64,000 bases of DNA from Sutterella wadsworthensis (GCF_003315195.1 NZ_QNRV01000004.1:97678-161677), one strand, 5' to 3'. Shown: positions 1 to 10,444, numbered from the stretch's first letter. Translations and numbers: made by a program. The notes: generated by a model not told the origin, from the sequence alone.

Positions 1-227
1 TCGCCCACAGGAATCAGGGCGTCAAAATCAATGCCCAGTTTGGCAACGGCATCCGCTGCGTTGTAGGCGCAGCCGCCAACCACCTGCTGCCGGCTTGAAC
101 CTTCGACATCTTCACCCGAAAGCGGCAGGCGGGGCACATGCACGATCACGTCGACGAAGGCGCTCCCGATGATGAGAATGCGTTTGCGGACGTCGAGCGC
201 GTCAATGAGTTCAATGATGCTGCGCAT
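1..227 (-). CDS. PfkB-family carbohydrate/nucleoside kinase, N-terminal part (cut by window edge)
   Basis: The reading frame starts at ATG 227 and runs open to the left edge, giving about 75 residues. It contains the typical PfkB N-terminus: a first beta strand (RILIIGSAFVDVIVHVPRLP), a gating Gly-Glu-Asp segment and the substrate-binding VGGCAYNAADAVAKLG motif. The C-terminal ATP site lies outside the window. It is 17 bp downstream of an ADP-ribosylglycohydrolase gene on the same strand. That pairing recalls E. coli yegU-yegV, so a nucleoside or ribosyl-compound kinase is a reasonable inference. The exact substrate cannot be read from this fragment. Confidence 0.85.
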   Translation of the reverse strand, partial: MRSIIELIDALDVRKRILIIGSAFVDVIVHVPRLPLSGEDVEGSSRQQVVGGCAYNAADAVAKLGIDFDALIPVG

Positions 228-244
228 TGCGGTCGCCTTTGTCC

Positions 245-1291
245 TTAAAGCGTGAAGACTGCACGGGTCTTCATGACGCCCTGAGCCAGTTCGCCGAAAT
301 GGAGGCCGTTCGTTTTTTCCAAAAATTCGACCGTCTCAGCCGCAATCCCGCCGATGCCGCAATGCGCGCCGCAAATTGCAGCGGCCATGCAGCCGATGGT
401 ATCGGTGTCCCCGCCCATATTGGCGGCGATTTCAGCAGCTTTCTTCGGGTTCTGTGCCCAGAAAGCCAGCGCGAGTGCAGCGGTCACGGACTCGCTCGTC
501 ATCGTGCCGGTGCCGATCACGTCGTAGATAAAGCGTGAAACCGCCTCGTCATCGTAAGCCTCGCGGCGCTTGAGGACGAGTTCTTCAAACACTTCAAGGC
601 GCGCCAGAATGCTTGCGGCCCAGGTTGGTTCTCCCTTGGCGGACGCTATCGGGAAAATGGTTTTCACATCGGCGAGCGTCTGCTCCCAGCTGCGGCCCGC
701 CACCCCGCTGGCCACGGCCTGCGCCACCATTGCAGCGCCGGCAATCGTCACGTCGGTTGAATGCGTCACACGGCTCACTCGGGCAGCGGCCTCGGCGATT
801 TTTTCATGTTCGCCGGCTTCGATCAGACAGCCTACGGGAGCGATGCGCATTGCCGCCCCGTTGGTGAGCGAAAGTTTGGTGACCGGAAGGGCGTCTTCCC
901 CTTTGACCCACGCAAGGAGCGAAGCCTTGGATGACGGTCCGAGCAAATTAATCTCAAACCCGTTCATGGACTCAACCCAGGCAATCAGATCCTTGGCGAG
1001 CGTCTGCACCGGCGGCACCGTGCCCGCCGCTTCAATGGCATTGAGCACCACGAAGGCCTGCGCAGAATCATCGGTGTAGTGTCCGGCCTTGAAGTAGCAG
1101 GCCACGATGTTGTCGGCGGGACCGTCGAGAAATTCGGTGATGCGGCCGAAACGTTCGCGCACCTTGGCGCGCGGCCAGAGCTCGCCCGGGACGCCAAACG
1201 CGTCGCCGAGCACCATGCCGGCAAGCGCGCCGGCAATGCGGTCTTGAAGCTGGGACATAAAGACGGGAGAGGAAGTTGAAAACAGGGCCAT
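245..1291 (-). CDS. ADP-ribosylglycohydrolase family protein (DraG/YegU-like)
   Basis: A 348-residue protein with the dinuclear-metal signatures of the family: GDAFG near residue 31, YTDDSAQ near 72 and GGDTDTIG near the C-terminus. Family members hydrolyse ADP-ribose or related ribosyl bonds. It sits immediately upstream of a PfkB kinase gene, an association seen in the yegTUV cluster, which suggests salvage of a ribosylated compound rather than nitrogenase control. The start could also be the Met at 1258 (MSQLQDRIAGALAG), which fits family N-termini better. Neither start has a clear Shine-Dalgarno sequence. Confidence 0.85.
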   Translation of the reverse strand: MALFSTSSPVFMSQLQDRIAGALAGMVLGDAFGVPGELWPRAKVRERFGRITEFLDGPADNIVACYFKAGHYTDDSAQAFVVLNAIEAAGTVPPVQTLAKDLIAWVESMNGFEINLLGPSSKASLLAWVKGEDALPVTKLSLTNGAAMRIAPVGCLIEAGEHEKIAEAAARVSRVTHSTDVTIAGAAMVAQAVASGVAGRSWEQTLADVKTIFPIASAKGEPTWAASILARLEVFEELVLKRREAYDDEAVSRFIYDVIGTGTMTSESVTAALALAFWAQNPKKAAEIAANMGGDTDTIGCMAAAICGAHCGIGGIAAETVEFLEKTNGLHFGELAQGVMKTRAVFTL

Positions 1292-1481
1292 TGCCTAGGC
1301 TGCATACCGAACAAAATACCCAACACTAGGGTTATCGTTTAGGTGTTGCATCTTGGCGCGCCGGAGAATACCAAAATCGGTATAGATAATCCACTACACT
1401 TGGCGCGTGACCGGCATGTGCAAACAGCTCCGATGCTCTGTCCGCATGCTGCTCCGAGTCGTTTTGGTATTTCTCTTGGCC

Positions 1482-2006
1482 ATGCAGATTCCCGTTCGCT
1501 TCCGCTACCGCATTGAACGTCGTCAGGCACGTTGGAACGTCGTGTTCCCGGAGCTCTCCTCGGCGAACTTCACTGCGGACTCGCCTGCGCAGGCCCGCAC
1601 GGAAGCCCCCGAAAAGGCGCTGACGGCGCTCGCCCGCCTGCTGCTTAAGAGTTCTGAAGCCGTCCCCGTCTGCCAAAGGGCGCATGCGGGTGAAGGCGAA
1701 GCCGTGCTGCCGCTTTTTGCGCAGGGAAAGGCCCGCTTTATTGAACGGGCGTGGGCGCTTCAGGTTCAAGCCGCCGATGTTGCCCGCGCACTGGGCATTA
1801 CGCGTCAGGAAGCCGCGAGACTCTTTGATCTCGCGCATCCCACAAAAATCGATGCGCTCTCCAAAGCGCTCGAAGTGCTGGGGGCTCAGCTCGATCTGTC
1901 GCTCTCGCTGCTGCCCCAAGGTCCTTCGCCGCTGCTCAATGAAAAGCCCCGGCGCGGACGAACACCAAAGTCAGCCGCGGCTGCCGATGATGCCGCGAGC
2001 GCCTGA
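1482..2006 (+). CDS. HicB-like antitoxin-fold protein with helix-turn-helix
   Basis: A protein of 174 residues from ATG 1482. The N-terminus (IPVRFRYRIERRQARWNVVFPE) has the HicB partial RNase-H-like beta strands. A helix-turn-helix follows (about residues 90-135: ALGITRQEAARLFDLAH...KALEVLG), and the tail is basic and low in complexity. HicB proteins neutralise HicA toxins and repress their own operon. The 150 bp upstream do not encode a HicA-type double-stranded-RNA-binding toxin, so this looks like an orphan antitoxin or a domesticated regulator. An in-frame upstream extension to 1407 exists but looks non-coding. Confidence 0.65.
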   Translation: MQIPVRFRYRIERRQARWNVVFPELSSANFTADSPAQARTEAPEKALTALARLLLKSSEAVPVCQRAHAGEGEAVLPLFAQGKARFIERAWALQVQAADVARALGITRQEAARLFDLAHPTKIDALSKALEVLGAQLDLSLSLLPQGPSPLLNEKPRRGRTPKSAAAADDAASA

Positions 2007-2028
2007 GGCAGATCAGCCGCAGCAGTCT

Positions 2029-3003
2029 TCAGAGGCTGGTGAAAGCGCTCTTAGTGAGGTTTCGAGACGGTTCGTCTTCGAGTCCTTCAATAAAGATATT
2101 GAGATTTTTATCAATCTTGACCACACCCGCCGCATTGTGTGCGGCATCGTTTTCAACCATCCCTTTGCCGACAATGTAGTGGATGCCGCGGCGCTCGGAA
2201 TACCATCCTGAATGGTAGTGCCCGCTGAAGACTGCAAGCACCCGACGGCTTTGCTCCAGCACGTCCACCACCTCGGCCGCATTGCGGATGAAATAGCCGT
2301 CCGGAATCTTGCCCGCGATTTTGCCGTGACTCGAATCCCAGAAATTCAAAAGCTGGTGAATGAAAACAATCACTGGTTCTGATCCCTCGGCGAGCACTTT
2401 GCGAAGCCACTCCACTTCGAAGTCCGGCACCATTGACACGCTCCATTTGAGGTTGCCGTCCGAATAGTGTTCTCCGGCCATCGTGTTGTAGCAGGCGTCC
2501 AGCACGATGTACTTGATGCCGCCCTTGGTAAACGCATAGTGCGTCAGGCCCTTCATCTCGTCTGAGTTTTCAGTGTGCGCCAGAAAATCCTCAAGCGAAA
2601 TTTTGTCAAAGTCATGGTTGCCGGCGACATGGAAACGCGGTCCGGGAAACTGCCGGAATGCCGCTTCGACCTCGTCGAGCAGCCCCACCGTCTCCGCCCG
2701 ACTGCCCGTCTTTGTGCAGTCTTTGAAGTCACCCAATTCAATCGCAAAGTCAGGGCGGCGCTTATTCATGAACGCAACGGCTTTGCGGAACTTCTCGAGC
2801 GACAAATCAAAGTACTCGTGGTGGGCAACACCTTCCTCATCCCAGAAATCGGGGGATTTGCGGCAGTGATGTACATCCGTCGCCCAGCCGAACGATGAGA
2901 TAACTTCGGCATCAGACGGAAGCGTTTCGCCGGAACGAACGAAACCCCAAGGAGAAAGCATGAGCAGTCCCATGGAGGACTGCAGTAAGACGCGGCGCTG
3001 CAT
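2029..3003 (-). CDS. Exported calcineurin-like metallophosphoesterase
   Basis: About 324 residues from ATG 3003, which follows a GAGG ribosome site by six bases. The N-terminus MQRRVLLQSSMGLL is a twin-arginine-like or Sec signal. All metallophosphoesterase blocks are present in order: TDVHH, ELGDFKDC, GNHDFD, a lone His in FIHQLL, and SGHYHSG. These ligands bind two metals and cleave phosphoesters in the periplasm. The substrate is unknown. The frame extends upstream to 3084, but that start would bury the signal peptide. It ends 22 bp beyond the convergent HicB-like gene. Confidence 0.85.
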   Translation of the reverse strand: MQRRVLLQSSMGLLMLSPWGFVRSGETLPSDAEVISSFGWATDVHHCRKSPDFWDEEGVAHHEYFDLSLEKFRKAVAFMNKRRPDFAIELGDFKDCTKTGSRAETVGLLDEVEAAFRQFPGPRFHVAGNHDFDKISLEDFLAHTENSDEMKGLTHYAFTKGGIKYIVLDACYNTMAGEHYSDGNLKWSVSMVPDFEVEWLRKVLAEGSEPVIVFIHQLLNFWDSSHGKIAGKIPDGYFIRNAAEVVDVLEQSRRVLAVFSGHYHSGWYSERRGIHYIVGKGMVENDAAHNAAGVVKIDKNLNIFIEGLEDEPSRNLTKSAFTSL

Positions 3004-3126
3004 GTTCGGCCTCTTGGCAATTGAAACGCCGGAATTATCTGCCGGCGTGATGTCTGTACCGTGACGCCGCCATGAATAGTTCATGATTCCAATCGATGCG
3101 CTGCGGCGCTCTCGTCTTCAAAATGC

Positions 3127-3165
3127 AAAAAAGCGGCAGAAGAAGACTTTTCCGTCTTCTGCCGC
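3127..3165 (-). terminator. Rho-independent terminator downstream of the phosphoribosyltransferase gene
   Basis: A perfect 11-bp inverted repeat (GCGGCAGAAGA / TCTTCTGCCGC) is followed on the minus strand by a run of six T. It closes the purA-phosphoribosyltransferase unit. Confidence 0.85.
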
Positions 3166-3209
3166 CGCTTTTCGATCAAGCGCGTACAGATCAGCTTGCT
3201 CTTGCAGTT

Positions 3210-3740
3210 TTACTGCAGGCGGCCGAGTGTCTTACCCGATTCAATGGCTTCAATGAATGCCTCGGCGCCTAGATCGTCATAGCATTCGAACGGCTGATGA
3301 ATCCAGGGGCTGTCTTCGAAATAAACGCAGTGCCAATCGGGCTTAAGAACGGAGTGCGCCTTCCACCAAAGAACAGCCACGCGGATTTCCGTGATGGCCG
3401 GATAACGCTTCTTCAGGTGCGCCACCACTTCCTGAATCGTCTTGCCGGAATCGACCATATCGTCGACGAGCAGCACTTTCCCTTTCAGTTCGGCGAGTCC
3501 TGTCATGCAGTCAGCAATGTCGAGATTGCTTTGCACGGTGCCCTTGGCTTCGCGGTACGAGCTCGTTGCGAGAACCGCGAGAGGCTTGCCGTAGATACGG
3601 CTGAAGAAATCGCCGGGACGCATGCCGCCGCGAGAGAGGCAGATCAGGCAGTCAAACTGCCAGCCGCTCTTGGCGACCTTATAGACGAGCTCTTCGTTCA
3701 GACGGATGTACTCGTTCCAAGAGTAGGTGATATCGGACAT
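3210..3740 (-). CDS. Phosphoribosyltransferase (hypoxanthine/xanthine type)
   Basis: A 176-residue type I phosphoribosyltransferase. The PRPP-binding signature VLLVDDMVDSGKT lies near residues 90-102 and a purine-recognition WW/W cluster follows. It transfers the phosphoribosyl group of PRPP to a purine base. It lies about 107 bp downstream of purA on the same strand, the usual betaproteobacterial arrangement for this PRTase, which supports a role in purine salvage. It is longer than PyrE or Apt and lacks their motifs; guanine versus xanthine preference cannot be assigned. Confidence 0.85.
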   Translation of the reverse strand: MSDITYSWNEYIRLNEELVYKVAKSGWQFDCLICLSRGGMRPGDFFSRIYGKPLAVLATSSYREAKGTVQSNLDIADCMTGLAELKGKVLLVDDMVDSGKTIQEVVAHLKKRYPAITEIRVAVLWWKAHSVLKPDWHCVYFEDSPWIHQPFECYDDLGAEAFIEAIESGKTLGRLQ

Positions 3741-3847
3741 GGGTGGTGTCGAAAAGAGGGAGAGTGAGAAAAACGGAAGGCGGCAGAACTCAAGGAGCCC
3801 GCCGCCTTCTGCGTCGAGAAATTGCGCGCTATTTTAGACGCACTGCA

Positions 3848-5494
<1,647 letters not shown>

Positions 5495-5698
5495 CTAGGA
5501 GACTTTGCCGAGAAAGCTCCAGATAATCACCAGGCCGAGCGCCACCAGAACGGAGGCCGCCGCGCGTATGACTCTTGGATCGGCCTTCGTGAGCTCAGCG
5601 AGCATCGCGAGCCAGCGTTCAGGAGCTATCAGCGGACTGATGCCTTCGAATACAAGCACCCAGCCGAGTGAAAGCAGCAAAACTTCCCAGCCGTCCAT
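5495..5698 (-). CDS. Small inner-membrane protein, DUF2065 (YjeT-like)
   Basis: A 67-residue protein with two hydrophobic helices (LLLSLGWVLVFEGISPLIAP and VLVALGLVIIWSFLG). This is the DUF2065 architecture, and such genes are regularly found directly behind hflC, here 3 bp after it. The function is unknown; the conserved linkage suggests a partner of the HflKC membrane complex. Confidence 0.85.
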   Translation of the reverse strand: MDGWEVLLLSLGWVLVFEGISPLIAPERWLAMLAELTKADPRVIRAAASVLVALGLVIIWSFLGKVS

Positions 5699-5701
5699 GA
5701 G

Positions 5702-6580
5702 TTAGTTCTGCTCCCCGCCTTCTTTCTTCAAATAACTGAAGAAGTCGGCCGACGGATCGACCACCATGACGTCGGACTTCTGCGAGAAGCTTCGGCGATA
5801 AGCCTCGAGCGAGCGGTAGAAGCGAGCGAATTCCGGATCCTTGCCGAAAGCGTCGGCATAGATGCGCGCGGCTTCGCCGTCGCCCTCGCCCTTGGTCTTC
5901 TGCGCATCGCGATAAGCCTCAGCGAGAATCACTTCGCTCTGACGATCAGCACCGGCACGGATGCGCTCGGCCTGAGCCGCACCCTTGCTGCGCTCTTCAC
6001 TGGCCACGCGCTTACGTTCAGCTTCCATACGGCTGTAGACCGATTCGGAAATTTCGGGCGTAAAGTCCACGCGCTTCATGCGTACGTCGACGATGTCGAT
6101 GCCCAGCGCCTTGACGCGCGCCTGCAGGAGTTCGGAAATCTCCGCCATCGCTTTTTCACGTTCGCTCGAAGTGATTTGATTCACCGTGCGTTTATTAACG
6201 GCAATATTGAGCACGTCGCGCAGCAGCATCGCCAGACGATCGCTCGCAGCACGTTCGCTGCCCTGGAAGGACACCCAGTAGCGGCGAGCGTCACCGATGC
6301 GCCACTTGACGAACGTGTCGATCATCAGGTTCTTCTTCTCGCTCGTCTGCACGAGATCGGCACCGGACGCGTCGAGCGTCAGGATGCGCTTATCGAGATA
6401 TACGACATTCTGGAGCGGTGCAGGCAACTTGAAGTGCAGCCCCGGCTCGGTCACGACGGTTTTGAGTTCGCCGAGTGCGAACAACATGGCGTATTCTCGT
6501 TCGCCTACGGTGTAAAGGCACGTCTGCGCAAGGCCCGCGGCCACAACAACGCCGACGGCAATGGAAGTAATGCTTTTCAT
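5702..6580 (-). CDS. hflC: HflC, FtsH protease-modulating SPFH protein
   Basis: A 292-residue protein with an N-terminal signal anchor (residues 5-25) followed by the SPFH/band-7 domain (EREYAMLFALGEL..., PGLHFKLP) and an Ala/Glu-rich coiled coil. With HflK it forms the periplasmic-side cage that restricts FtsH access to membrane substrates. It lies 25 bp downstream of hflK in the usual order. Confidence 0.97.
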   Translation of the reverse strand: MKSITSIAVGVVVAAGLAQTCLYTVGEREYAMLFALGELKTVVTEPGLHFKLPAPLQNVVYLDKRILTLDASGADLVQTSEKKNLMIDTFVKWRIGDARRYWVSFQGSERAASDRLAMLLRDVLNIAVNKRTVNQITSSEREKAMAEISELLQARVKALGIDIVDVRMKRVDFTPEISESVYSRMEAERKRVASEERSKGAAQAERIRAGADRQSEVILAEAYRDAQKTKGEGDGEAARIYADAFGKDPEFARFYRSLEAYRRSFSQKSDVMVVDPSADFFSYLKKEGGEQN

Positions 6581-6605
6581 CTGTTCTTCTCTTCAGTCGG
6601 TCATC

Positions 6606-8282
6606 TCAGCGCAGACGGCTGCGGATCATTTCACGCGGATCGATATCGGTGGAATAGGTCGCCGATCCAGCCGAATTGGTGCCGGCAGTATTGGGCGCCG
6701 AAGTGCTCGCAGCAGCTGCCGAACTTGTAGGCACGGCTGAATCTGCTTCGGACTTCGCCGCGGCCTGCGTGGACGCAACGATCTTGTCGAGAGGCAGATA
6801 GAGGAGGTTCGACCCAGACTTCTGATCTACATAAACCTTGGTGACGTTTTGATAAATGTCACGCATGGCATCCACGTAAATGCGGTCGCGCGTCACCTGC
6901 GGCGCCTTGGCATATTCGGTATAGACGGAAGTAAAGCGGTCAGCATCGCCTCGTGCGGTTTCTACGACGCGGGCTTTGTAGCCCTCAGCTTCTTCCTTCA
7001 GGCGCGAAGCCGTACCCTGCGCCTTCGGGATCACGGCGTTCATGTACGCCTCGCCCAAATTAATCTGACGTTCACGGTCCTGGCCGGCTTTCACCGCGTC
7101 ATTGAACGCAGCCTGCACCTGCTGGGGCGGCTGAGCGTTTTGAATGGCGACGCTCATCACCTCAATACCGGTAGAGTAGCGATCCAGCATAGCCTGCATG
7201 GAATTGCGCACAGCCTCGGCAATTTCAGCCTTGGACTCGAAGAGAACGCTGTCCATTGCTTTTCGGCCGACCACTTCGCGCATGGCCGATTCGGCGGCCT
7301 GTGTAACGGAGGCGTCAGGCGCGCGCGTATTGAAGAGATAGTCCTTAGCGCCGGTTTCAGGCTTGATGCGGTATTGGACGTTGAACTGAACGTCAACGAT
7401 GTTCTCGTCGTCAGTAAGCATCAGCGCCTCGCGCAGACGGTCTGTCGTGCCGCGCATGCCGATTTCCGCCGTACGGACGCTGCTCACGTCAACGAGCTCG
7501 ACATCCTGAATCGGAGCCGGCAAATGCCAGTTGATGCCAGGCATGGTCGACTTGCTGTAGGCGCCGAATGTGGTGACGACGCCCGTCTGACCTTCGGGGA
7601 CGATGTAAAAGCCGCTTACGCTCCAGCCAATAACGGCACAGACCGCGAGCACGGAAACTGAAAAGCCGCCGGCGCGTGCGCCTCGGCCGCCCCCGAAGAG
7701 ACCGCCGCCGTTGCCGCCACGGCCATTGCCGCCGTTGCGGGCACCGCTTTCACGGCGCTGCTGCTGACGCTGATCGTCTTCCTCAAATTGATTGCGGAGC
7801 CGGTCCAATTCGGCAAAAAGCCCCTGCCGCTTCTGGCTGCCGTGCGTACCGCCGTCATCGGGATAGTCGTCGCCCTTCTGTCGAGGCGCAGCATCATTGG
7901 GCTCATCGTCTCGCGAGAAATCATCGCGGCTCTTGAGCCGCGAACGGAGATCCTCCTGATTCGAGCGGCCTTGGCGCCCCATAATCTTGTTGGCCGCCTG
8001 CTGAAAATTCGACCACAAATTTTCAAGATCATCGTCCGAAAGAAGACCTTGCGAGCGGCGATCGCGCTGCTCATCGTCTTCACGGGCATCGCGGCTGGTG
8101 CGGCGCGAACCGTCAGCAGACGAATCCGCCGGATTCCGATCATCTTGCGCATTCGGATTCTGCCGGGCGTTTTGTTCTTCGCCGTCTTCTCCGACGCCGT
8201 CAGAGCGCTGTTCGTTGTCTCCGCGGTCGTTCTTCTTCTCTTCGTCAGAGCTGCGGCCCCAGTGAGGGTCATTAAGCGACAT
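6606..8282 (-). CDS. hflK: HflK, FtsH protease-modulating SPFH protein with long acidic N-terminus
   Basis: 558 residues from ATG 8282, preceded by GGAG. The transmembrane segment (about residues 207-228) and SPFH domain (FYIVPEGQTGVVTTFG onwards) are standard. The cytoplasmic N-terminal stretch of about 200 residues is unusually long: it is rich in Asp, Glu, Arg, Asn and Ser and ends in a Gly-rich segment, where most HflK proteins have fewer than 100 residues. The C-terminus also has an Ala/Ser/Thr-rich tail. It partners HflC. Confidence 0.96.
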   Translation of the reverse strand: MSLNDPHWGRSSDEEKKNDRGDNEQRSDGVGEDGEEQNARQNPNAQDDRNPADSSADGSRRTSRDAREDDEQRDRRSQGLLSDDDLENLWSNFQQAANKIMGRQGRSNQEDLRSRLKSRDDFSRDDEPNDAAPRQKGDDYPDDGGTHGSQKRQGLFAELDRLRNQFEEDDQRQQQRRESGARNGGNGRGGNGGGLFGGGRGARAGGFSVSVLAVCAVIGWSVSGFYIVPEGQTGVVTTFGAYSKSTMPGINWHLPAPIQDVELVDVSSVRTAEIGMRGTTDRLREALMLTDDENIVDVQFNVQYRIKPETGAKDYLFNTRAPDASVTQAAESAMREVVGRKAMDSVLFESKAEIAEAVRNSMQAMLDRYSTGIEVMSVAIQNAQPPQQVQAAFNDAVKAGQDRERQINLGEAYMNAVIPKAQGTASRLKEEAEGYKARVVETARGDADRFTSVYTEYAKAPQVTRDRIYVDAMRDIYQNVTKVYVDQKSGSNLLYLPLDKIVASTQAAAKSEADSAVPTSSAAAASTSAPNTAGTNSAGSATYSTDIDPREMIRSRLR

Positions 8283-8686
8283 CAATAACTCCGTTCTTGA
8301 AGAGATCTCCTTTTTAGGCCGAGCCGATCATTTCGCCCGTCCTCCTGTCCGTTGACCTCTTCTACGTCCAATTTAGACAAAGGTCTATGAAGTTTAACGA
8401 AGAAAACCGCTATCGCGCGTCTTTAGTCAATCAATATTGCCTTTCCACACACTTCCAGCATCCCAAATGCCCGTACAGATCTCTCCTGCGATCCTTCAGC
8501 GCGCCGCACCGTACTCTCATCCGTCCTTGATCTAAGCCATATAGACAGTGGTTTCCTCAGGTTTGCGAAGGACCGGCAGGCCTATACAATTCGCCAAAAC
8601 CTTTTTTGTACAGCAGCCGTTCCCTGCAGATTCTGCTGTCCCCGGCCGCAACCCAACTACACTCTCAATCCTCAGCCAAGGCTGCC
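8283..8686. other. Divergent intergenic region between hflK and the yjiG-like gene
   Basis: About 400 bp with no supportable gene. It must hold the leftward hflK promoter and the rightward promoter of the yjiG-like gene. A YjiH partner, normally encoded next to YjiG, is not here. I see no convincing consensus promoter. Confidence 0.4.
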
Positions 8687-9163
8687 ATGAATCATCCTGC
8701 TCCCGCCAAACCCATGGTCACCGACGTCTTCGTGAAGGGCGCCGTCCAAGGTTGGAACATCTGCGTCACTTCCACCATTCCGAACGTCCTGATGGCTTTC
8801 GTGATCATCAAGATCCTTAACCATTCAGGGCTTCTCGCGCTCATCGGTCAGATCTTTTCGCCGATCATGGGTATTTTCGGCCTCCCCGGCGAAGCAGCCA
8901 CTGTGCTGCTCGGCGGCTGGATGTCGATGGGCGGCGGCGTAGGCGTCGCCGTAGCACTCTTTGACAACGGCGTGCTCAACGGCACTCAGCTCGCTATCGT
9001 CTGCCCCGCCATCTTCCTGATGGGTTCTCAGATTCAATATCTGGGCCGCTGCCTCGGCGTCATCGGCATCAAGGGCAGTAAGATTCCGCTTATCATGGCG
9101 ATCCCAGTGTTGACCGCCTTCGTCTCACTGTTCGTGATGCGCATCCTGATGCTCGGCAACTGA
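8687..9163 (+). CDS. YjiG-like Gate-domain inner-membrane protein
   Basis: 158 residues from ATG 8687, with four hydrophobic segments and the SpmB/YjiG nucleoside-recognition (Gate) pattern (MSMGGGVGVAVALFDNG, PAIFLMGSQIQYLGR). YjiG normally works with YjiH, the other half-transporter. In E. coli the set yjiH-yjiG-iadA pairs it with an isoaspartyl dipeptidase. Here it precedes an M20 peptidase, so uptake or export of a peptide-like compound is inferred. The pair interrupts the usual hflX-hflK-hflC order and reads in the opposite direction. Confidence 0.75.
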   Translation: MNHPAPAKPMVTDVFVKGAVQGWNICVTSTIPNVLMAFVIIKILNHSGLLALIGQIFSPIMGIFGLPGEAATVLLGGWMSMGGGVGVAVALFDNGVLNGTQLAIVCPAIFLMGSQIQYLGRCLGVIGIKGSKIPLIMAIPVLTAFVSLFVMRILMLGN

Positions 9164-9235
9164 CTGCCGACCTGAATCAGTCTGGTCTGCGCCGCACGGA
9201 ATTCTTCACACACTTACGCGGAGCAGACCTCAAAA

Positions 9236-10351
9236 ATGGCGCTTCTAGACGACTACATCAAAGACCTCGCCCCACTCGTGAATCTGGACTGCGGCACGTG
9301 CAATACGGCCGGCGTCACTCGCGCAGCGGAAATCATGAAGGGCTACTTCGAATCCATCGGCTTCACATGCGAACTCATAGACCTCGGCCCCAAAGCGGGT
9401 CGGGGTCTTCTTGCAAGAAATAAGCCGCATGCCGACCACTACGACGTCCTTCTGAACGGTCATCTCGACACGGTTTTTGCCGACGGCACTGCCGCCGCGC
9501 GCCCCTTCTCCATTGACGGCGACTTCGCGCATGGCCCGGGCTGCGCGGACTGCAAGGGCGGCATTCTGGCAGCCTATTACGCCTGCAAAACGGCGCGTCC
9601 GAAGGACTTGGAGCGGCTTTCCATCTGCTGCGCCTTCAACCCTGACGAAGAAATCGGCTCCACGAGCTCCCACGAATGGCTCGCCTCCATCGGCGCAAGA
9701 TCCAAGTGCGCGCTCATCGTAGAGTGCGCAAGGGCGGGCGGCGAATTGGTGCGTTCGCGCAAGGGCGTGGCAGACCTCAAAGTCGTCTTTCGCGGCCGCT
9801 CTGCTCATGCCGGCAACAATCCTCAGGACGGCGCCAACGCCAATGTGGCTGCCATGCGCTTCAGCCTGGCGTGCTATGAGCTTGCTGACCCGTCCAAAGG
9901 CACGACAGTCAACCCCGGCATCATTGCCGGCGGCACCGCGACCAATGTCATTCCGGACAGCTGTGAGGTTCGCTTTGACCTGCGCTACTGCTTCGACAAG
10001 GACGGCTCTGACCTTGAAAATCAGATCTTTGAGCTCGCTGAACGTTCTTGGGCCCCCGGCGTATCGCAGACGGTTGAGCTTTTAGGCTTCACCCCGGCCA
10101 TGCCGCTGTCGGACGACGCGAAGGCACTGACCGCAAAAATCACGGAAGCCGCGAAGATGACCGGTTTTGAAGCTAAGTTTGTTGACGCGGGCGGCGGCTC
10201 TGACGGCAACCGCATCGCCAAGGCGGGTATCCCGGTCATTGACGGCTGCGGTCCGGCCGGTGCGTGCTTCCATACAGAGCGTGAATACCTGCGACTGGAC
10301 ACGGTGGAAGAGCGCGTCAAGATGCTCACCAACTTCTTCAGCCTGCTCTGA
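9236..10351 (+). CDS. M20 family metallopeptidase (carboxypeptidase G2/ArgE-like)
   Basis: A 371-residue cytoplasmic peptidase with the full M20 metal site: NGHLDTV, the bridging Asp in GPGCADCKGG, the Glu-Glu pair in NPDEEIGS, the later Glu in IVECARAGGELV and the C-terminal His in CFHTERE. The dimerisation insert begins RGRSAHAGNNPQDGANA. M20 enzymes hydrolyse peptides, acyl-amino acids or folate-like conjugates. The substrate here is unknown; linkage to a YjiG-like transporter 73 bp upstream suggests a dipeptide-type compound. Confidence 0.88.
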   Translation: MALLDDYIKDLAPLVNLDCGTCNTAGVTRAAEIMKGYFESIGFTCELIDLGPKAGRGLLARNKPHADHYDVLLNGHLDTVFADGTAAARPFSIDGDFAHGPGCADCKGGILAAYYACKTARPKDLERLSICCAFNPDEEIGSTSSHEWLASIGARSKCALIVECARAGGELVRSRKGVADLKVVFRGRSAHAGNNPQDGANANVAAMRFSLACYELADPSKGTTVNPGIIAGGTATNVIPDSCEVRFDLRYCFDKDGSDLENQIFELAERSWAPGVSQTVELLGFTPAMPLSDDAKALTAKITEAAKMTGFEAKFVDAGGGSDGNRIAKAGIPVIDGCGPAGACFHTEREYLRLDTVEERVKMLTNFFSLL

Positions 10352-10398
10352 GCACCGCCCTTCGATTTGAGCGAATCGGCTTAAGCCCATAAAGAAAA

Positions 10399-10433
10399 AC
10401 AGCCCGTACGACACGTTACGGGCTGTTTTTTTT
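10399..10433. terminator. Bidirectional terminator between the M20 peptidase gene and hflX
   Basis: A perfect 10-bp stem (ACAGCCCGTA / TACGGGCTGT) with an 8-nt loop, T-runs on the plus side and an A-run on the other. It serves both the rightward peptidase gene and leftward hflX. Confidence 0.9.
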
Positions 10434-10444
10434 CTAAAGCGCGA

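Noticed and set aside
1332..1919. A minus-strand frame opposite the HicB-like gene
   Set aside because: Low-quality Arg-rich sequence without motifs; the plus-strand frame has a HicB fold and helix-turn-helix.
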